Part shown: piece after piece, positions 6,901 through 10,024 of the stretch
Numbering within the stretch: position 1 is the first letter of the stretch
Layout: each line of letters starts with the position of its first letter
Source of the DNA: Cyclospora cayetanensis
Taxonomy: Eukaryota; Apicomplexa; Conoidasida; Eucoccidiorida; Eimeriidae
Direction: 5' to 3'
DNA: 10,024 bases
Assembly (NCBI RefSeq): GCF_002999335.1
Contig: NW_020312359.1
Span: 1 to 10,024, forward strand
Made by a program: the position numbers and the translations under genes
The notes under the pieces: model-generated
Databases searched by the model: none
Told to the model about the DNA's origin: nothing
Seen by the model: the letters and a program-made list of their open reading frames with translations, nothing else

Positions 6901-9073
6901 TTCCATGAACCCCCCCCCAGAGAAGACTCGCGACGACAACCAACGACGTACAGCGGCTCCGAATCGCCCGTTGTATTCCGCCAAGAAAGAGACAGCCTCC
7001 CGCCTCCAGAGAGGGAAGCGTCGCAACGCGGGAGCAATCCCTCCGTGTCACTCAGCGATGCCACAGCCGCAGGCGTCTTCTGAAGACCTCTAGAGACACT
7101 TGGAAGCGGCGGAAGTCGTAGCGCGCTGAAGGGATCCCTCGCGACTGCCGACTGAGACGATCCGCGACAGCTTGCCGCCAGACTCGCCCCCGCCGTTGCA
7201 CAAACGTCGGCTCGCGCGCCTTGCCGCCGCTGCTGCAGCTGACGACGCGGATGACGATGACGATCCTGCAAGTCTTCTCCTCCAACATGCACCCCCCCCC
7301 CCGAAGAAGACACTGGAGGGCTTGATGCGACACGACGCAGGGAGGAAGAAGACTGACGCAGCAAGTGCCGACGTCGACGTCTGCAAGGATGAAGTCTCCT
7401 TTGCGCCACTTTCTCTCCAGCAGACACTGCAACATTATCCTCGGAGTCTGTCTCCTCCCCAGTCAAAGGCCCCTCCCTGCCAGCTGCAGCAGCGAGGCAG
7501 GCGGCAGCAGCTGCCGCCTTCTTTCTGCTCCTCGAAATGCCATAGTCATCTTCAGACAGACACCCCGAACGGTAAGACGCCAGGAGAGACCCCTCCAAGG
7601 CTCTCCGCTGCGTAACAGCAAAGCAGACAGAGCACAACGTACTCACTAGGACAGGATGAAACACACACTCCCTAGCCTAAATATTCCGAAAAACACAAAA
7701 GGAAAACAAAGAATCGAACGCTCTGCTAAAGCCCATGACGCCCTTGCATCACCTAACCACGCTGCCCCCTTCTTCCCACAAATTTCAACGCATGCTGCTC
7801 CCGCATCATTGGCATCCCTCGCCAGCCACATACGCAGCACCCAACACTAGCAAAGGCAGGAACCTGGGCATTCACATACATACGTATATCTATGTGTGGG
7901 GGCAGACATCTGCATCTATATCTATGTGTGTGTGTTGATGTCTGCATCTGTATCTATGTGTGTGTGTTGATGTCTGCATCTGTATCTATGTGTGTGTGTA
8001 GATATCTGCAGCTATATCTATGTGTGTGTGTTGATATCTGCATCTATATATATATATGTATATGTAGATATCTGCATCTGTATCTATGTGTATGTAGGTA
8101 TCTGCATCTATTTATATGTGTGTGTGTTGATATCTGCATCTATATATATATATGTGTCTGTAGATATCTGCATCGATTTATATGTTTATGTAGGTATCTG
8201 CATCTATACATATATATATATATATATGTGTGTAGATATCTGCATCTATACATATATATATGTGTGTGTGTAGATATCTGCATCTATCTAGGTGTGTATA
8301 TACATGCATGTATATGCATGCACGTACGTGTGTCTTTGACAGTTCCTCGAAGTGCGTGTTTTTTGGTGTGTAGGGGTTGTGTAGGTTGCTCACCGCAGAA
8401 GTGAGCACAGCATCTCCTTCAGTGGTTCCTCTTCTTCCTCTCCTAGGAGCATCCCTGCCAAGAAGCGCTTCCTCAGGGACGAGTCGTGTGCCCCCCCCTC
8501 GTTTGTGACGTCTTTTTCGAGCGCCTTTCTTGACTCCTCCAGTCGCCTTCTTCTCACGCTGCCTCTGAGCACCTGGAGCGATGCCTTCCCCGTCTGCAAC
8601 TGGCAAGAAGTGCGGCTCTTCACACCACCACGTATAATATCTGCAGCACAATCGGCAGACACCGCAAACCAGATGCGAATGGCCGTCTTCTTTGTACGAT
8701 ACAGGATGTCTGCGCTACCTCCAAAGCAGCGACGGCAAGAAAAAACACGCAATGTCTGACTCTGGCAGATATGTGCAACACCTGCTGTCTGCGAAAGACG
8801 GGATCAGATGATATCTATATATATATAATATATATCAGCCAACCAAGTGCATGCAGCTGCAAAAGGCCACTTTCGCCGCCCTCAGAGACTCCGTTTCTCG
8901 AGCATTGAGCGGTGTCTCTCTGCTCACCGTACAACATGCTTCGAATACAAATCTCTATTCGCTGCAACTTCCCGAAAGTCTCTCCTGAGAGAGATGTCTT
9001 CGCTACTTGCAAGCTGTAGACGTATCAGCTTCACCGCATATATGGGATGCCCTGGCTCCAGCAAATGGCGAAC
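3741..9073 (-). CDS. eIF2-alpha kinase, C-terminal 927 residues (5' end outside window), seven exons
   Basis: Spliced CDS, minus strand: 9073-8928, 8640-8394, 7607-6094, 6016-5780, 4864-4597, 4413-4234, 3932-3741 (2784 nt, including the stop). All six introns are GT-AG and phases match throughout. Numbering from the first visible residue: YAVK lysine K15; REV glutamate E35; VVRYYTWW 47-54; hinge LLIQMEMC 618-625; HRDLKPEN with catalytic D721; DFG 740-742; GTPAYAAPE 812-820; DIYS D830; MERVKTL; RPSA R891. The VRYY-x-x-W-E motif after beta-4, the huge beta-4/beta-5 insert, IQMEMC...TLR and LELLCP...MERVKTL are hallmarks of the PERK/GCN2/HRI family. The known role is phosphorylation of eIF2-alpha to slow translation initiation. 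Only about 30 residues follow subdomain XI, so no HisRS-like domain follows, which argues against a GCN2 layout. All key catalytic residues in view are present. The glycine loop and N-terminal sensor are not visible, so the paralogue (IF2K-A, -B and so on) is unresolved. Confidence 0.9.
4061..4140. repeat. 20-bp minisatellite, four copies, inside the last kinase intron
   Basis: Four consecutive copies of GGAGTCGGTGTGTCTCGACA with almost no divergence (one C/T change in copy 1, last two bases changed in copy 4). At each unit junction CGAC-AGGA-GTCG forms a short stem with a four-base loop. The array sits in the 301-nt intron 4233-3933. Confidence 0.93.
4234..4413 (-). CDS. Kinase exon: P+1 loop, APE, subdomains IX-X
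   Basis: Sixty codons after the acceptor TTTTTTCGCGCAG. It encodes [16 protein letters not shown] (APE at 818-820), then [19 protein letters not shown] and [19 protein letters not shown]. The ELL-x-P...MERVKTL block matches the PERK family closely. Where most kinases have a conserved glycine (DIYSLG), this protein has DIYSSA. I place the donor at GAA|GTGCGC because it is the only phase-0 GT that joins to the next exon. The frame stays open past this point to a TAG, so the precise boundary is less certain than the others. Confidence 0.85.
4597..4864 (-). CDS. Kinase exon: catalytic loop, DFG and activation-segment insert
   Basis: It opens after TTTTCTGCCTCAG and completes the split arginine codon to read [16 protein letters not shown], with catalytic aspartate D721 and metal-binding N726. 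[11 protein letters not shown] supplies DFG at 740-742. Between DFG and the next exon there are about 60 residues rich in Ala, Ser and Asp, an unusually long activation segment that may hold the autophosphorylation sites. The exon ends IKKPIFFDM before a consensus GTAAGC donor, phase 0. This is the most securely identified exon. Confidence 0.95.
4891..5235. repeat. 35-bp minisatellite, about 10 copies, inside a kinase intron
   Basis: Direct head-to-tail copies of a 35-bp unit beginning GCGCAGAAAGCGTTGAAATT on the plus strand, with few substitutions and two copies shortened by one base. The array lies within the 915-nt intron 5779-4865 and ends about 25 nt from the acceptor. Read on the sense (minus) strand, the consensus unit has no AG dinucleotide. 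All three frames stay open, which makes long spurious Cys/Leu/Ala-rich open frames on the minus strand. Confidence 0.95.
5780..6016 (-). CDS. Kinase exon: helix D-E insert and helix E
   Basis: The acceptor TTTTCCTTCCGCTTCCAG at 6017-6034 is strong, and the first base completes the arginine codon begun in the previous exon. Residues 637 to about 695 are a basic, Ser-rich insert without recognised motifs. Residues 696-715 read [19 protein letters not shown], a canonical helix E leading into the catalytic loop. The donor is GAGAG|GTGCCC, phase 2. The preceding intron is only 77 nt and the following one 915 nt. Confidence 0.88.
6094..7607 (-). CDS. Kinase exon: roughly 485-residue insert, then beta-5, hinge and helix D
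   Basis: Largest exon, 504 codons plus two bases, opening after TGCTGTTACGCAG. Most of it is low-complexity insert: Ser/Arg-rich stretches, a poly-Arg/poly-Ala block near 6690-6760, and Gln-rich blocks near 6240-6290 and 6480-6500. An acidic segment at residues 522-546 ([21 protein letters not shown]) resembles the acidic Asp-Ile-Phe-Asp type patch found in the GCN2 insert. Folded kinase resumes at 618 with [18 protein letters not shown], which is beta-5, hinge and helix D and is very close to the IQMEYC...TLR pattern of the family. The plus-strand open frames over this exon are CAG-repeat shadows. The exon ends two bases into an arginine codon before a GTATGC donor. Confidence 0.88.
7903..8290. 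repeat. GATATCTGCATC-based minisatellite with TG/TA microsatellite spacers, about 12 copies
   Basis: A core of roughly GATATCTGCATCTATAT recurs about every 31-42 bp, the spacers being TG runs or TA runs of variable length. Early copies carry GATGTC instead of GATATC. The array occupies the middle of the 786-nt intron 8393-7608 of the kinase gene. The open frames it creates on both strands (Cys/Val/Ile/Tyr-rich) are repeat translation and not genes. Confidence 0.93.
8298..8315. repeat. 18-bp perfect palindrome
   Basis: ATATACATGCATGTATAT is a perfect inverted repeat at the edge of the GATATC minisatellite, within the same intron. It is probably a product of TA/TG repeat turnover; no function is implied. 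Confidence 0.85.
8394..8640 (-). CDS. Kinase exon: beta-4 YYTWW motif and start of the large insert
   Basis: It opens after GTGCTGCAG with one base that completes the arginine codon of the previous exon, giving [12 protein letters not shown], the eIF2-alpha-kinase VRYY-x-x-W-E signature. The following roughly 70 residues are strongly basic ([12 protein letters not shown] and GRRGRRGRR-like stretches) and belong to the insert that separates beta-4 from beta-5. A run like [11 protein letters not shown] could act as a nuclear or RNA-binding basic patch, but that is inference. The donor is GTGAGC after TCTGCG, phase 0, matching the next acceptor. The intron upstream is 287 nt and contains a TA-rich block. 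Confidence 0.85.
8808..8838. repeat. TA-rich near-palindrome in intron 8927-8641
   Basis: A block reading roughly GATATC, then TA repeats, then ATATATATC, flanked by unique sequence. It can fold on itself. It lies in the 287-nt intron between the helix C and beta-4 exons. Confidence 0.7.
8928..9073 (-). CDS. Kinase exon: beta-2/beta-3 and helix C
   Basis: First visible exon, codons 1-48 plus two bases. The acceptor is a pyrimidine-rich CGTTCCCCCAG and the donor is a consensus GTGAGC. It encodes [10 protein letters not shown] followed by IYAVKLIRL, which supplies the ATP-anchoring lysine K15. It continues with RRDFREV, where E35 is the expected salt-bridge glutamate of helix C, and ends in SKHVV plus the first two bases (CG) of an arginine codon. 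The exon opens in phase 0, so the preceding exon should end just after the glycine-rich loop; that exon is not in the window. The only other way to read this stretch is as chance similarity, which the perfect phase match to the next exon makes unlikely. Confidence 0.88.
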
Positions 9074-9084
9074 CTGGGGGAACG

Positions 9085-9560
9085 TTTGCACATTCAGACA
9101 CACATATGCACATTCTAACACACATGCATATACACATACACTCTAACACATATGCACATTCTAACACACATGCATATACACATACACACAGACACATATG
9201 CACATTCTAACACACATGCATACACATACACATATGCACATTTTAACACATATGCATACACATACACACAGACACATATGCACATTTTAACACATATGCA
9301 TACATACAGACACACATAGGCGCATTCTAACACACATGCATACACATACACACAGCCACATATGCACATTCTAACACACATGCATACACATACACACAGC
9401 CACATATGCACATTTTAACACATATGCATACATACACACACTCTAACACATATGCACATTCTAACGCGTATGCATGTACACACCCACACCCACATTCTGA
9501 CCCACGTGAATACACACACAGACACTCTAACACATATGCATGCATATGCACGCTCTAAGA
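9085..9560. repeat. CA-rich minisatellite (GCACATTCTAACACACATGC family)
   Basis: About ten imperfect copies of a roughly 40-bp unit that combines GCACATTCTAACACA, CATGCATACACATACAC and CAGACACATAT modules in varying order. It begins right upstream (in gene sense) of the acceptor at 9074, so it should lie in the intron that precedes the first visible kinase exon. Long open frames here, rich in Cys, Met and Val on the minus strand, are repeat artefacts. Confidence 0.93.
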
Positions 9561-9852
9561 CGTGCATGCTGAGATACAATATGCCCTTATAAACAAATAG
9601 GCAAAGCTAGAGCACGAGCCATCTTGGAGACGGCAGCTGCGAATACGCAAGACCCCCTCGTCTCCCTTTGCGTTGCAGGAGACTTTCGAGGCAGCAGCAG
9701 AAGCTGTGCAACCCAAAAAAAGCCCAGCTGCTCCGAGAACGAGTGAGCGAGAAGAGGGAGAGCGAGGCAGAATGGAGAGAAAGGGGGAGGCGAGGTGAGA
9801 TGAAGCCTCAAACGCGAGAAACAGAGCTGCGCTGAGAGAGAGGAGGTGGCTT

Positions 9853-9853
<1 letters not shown>
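9561..9853. other. Stretch with no gene recognised
   Basis: Purine-rich on the plus strand. I searched the minus strand for a glycine-rich-loop exon ending in phase 0 before a GT, as the kinase requires, and found no GxGxxG-like coding. It may be intron or an unrecognised low-complexity exon. Confidence 0.4.

Positions 9854-10024
<171 letters not shown>

Noticed and set aside
6138..7615. Several plus-strand open frames over the large exon
   Set aside because: GC-rich and CAG-rich exon sequence is open on both strands; the kinase motifs, splice sites and phases belong to the minus strand.
7892..8404. Plus-strand 170-codon Cys/Tyr/Ile-rich frame, looking like a cysteine-rich repeat protein
   Set aside because: It is a direct translation of the TG/TA/GATATC minisatellite inside a kinase intron.
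8390..8752. Minus-strand frame with [11 protein letters not shown] and FAVS, superficially like a glycine loop and VAIK motif
   Set aside because: It lies between two exons already fixed by phase and by the YAVK...VVR|YYTWW junction, and carries no lysine at the VAIK position.
9003..9551. Minus-strand Cys/Met/Val-rich frames
   Set aside because: They are translations of the CA-rich minisatellite; several frames give similar peptides.

Overview
The window reads as nuclear DNA of an apicomplexan parasite, most likely a coccidian of the Eimeria/Cyclospora type. The reasons are one intron-rich kinase gene on the minus strand, CAG/GCA trinucleotide runs coding poly-Ala, poly-Gln and poly-Arg tracts, many TG/TA-rich minisatellites, and no bacterial gene organisation. 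The species cannot be fixed from sequence alone.

The main content is the C-terminal 927 codons of an eIF2-alpha kinase, transcribed right to left from position 9073 (where the gene enters from an unseen upstream exon) to a TAG stop at 3741-3743. I rebuilt seven exons: 9073-8928, 8640-8394, 7607-6094, 6016-5780, 4864-4597, 4413-4234 and 3932-3741. All six introns are GT...AG and every junction phase agrees, giving 2784 nt in a single frame. The visible domain order is: beta-2/beta-3 with the VAIK-type lysine, helix C with the REV glutamate, the VRYY-W-E motif, a roughly 560-residue low-complexity insert holding an acidic patch, the hinge, helix D, a second insert, helix [12 protein letters not shown], an activation-segment insert, GTPAYAAPE, the family hallmark E-L-L-x-P...MERVKTL, and the subdomain XI arginine. 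The glycine-rich loop and the N-terminal regulatory region lie beyond the right edge. The gene would phosphorylate eIF2-alpha and so reduce translation initiation under stress.

Large introns of this gene carry tandem repeats of unrelated families: a 35-bp unit at 4891-5235, a 20-bp hairpin-forming unit at 4061-4140, a unit of about 31-42 bp centred on GATATCTGCATC at 7903-8290, and a CA-rich unit at 9085-9560. The right edge ends in about 170 nt of almost pure C.

Positions 1 to about 2400 show no convincing gene and contain one degraded direct repeat. From 2400 to 3740 there are minus-strand stretches that look weakly coding. They may be 3' UTR or exons of a further gene, but this is not established.
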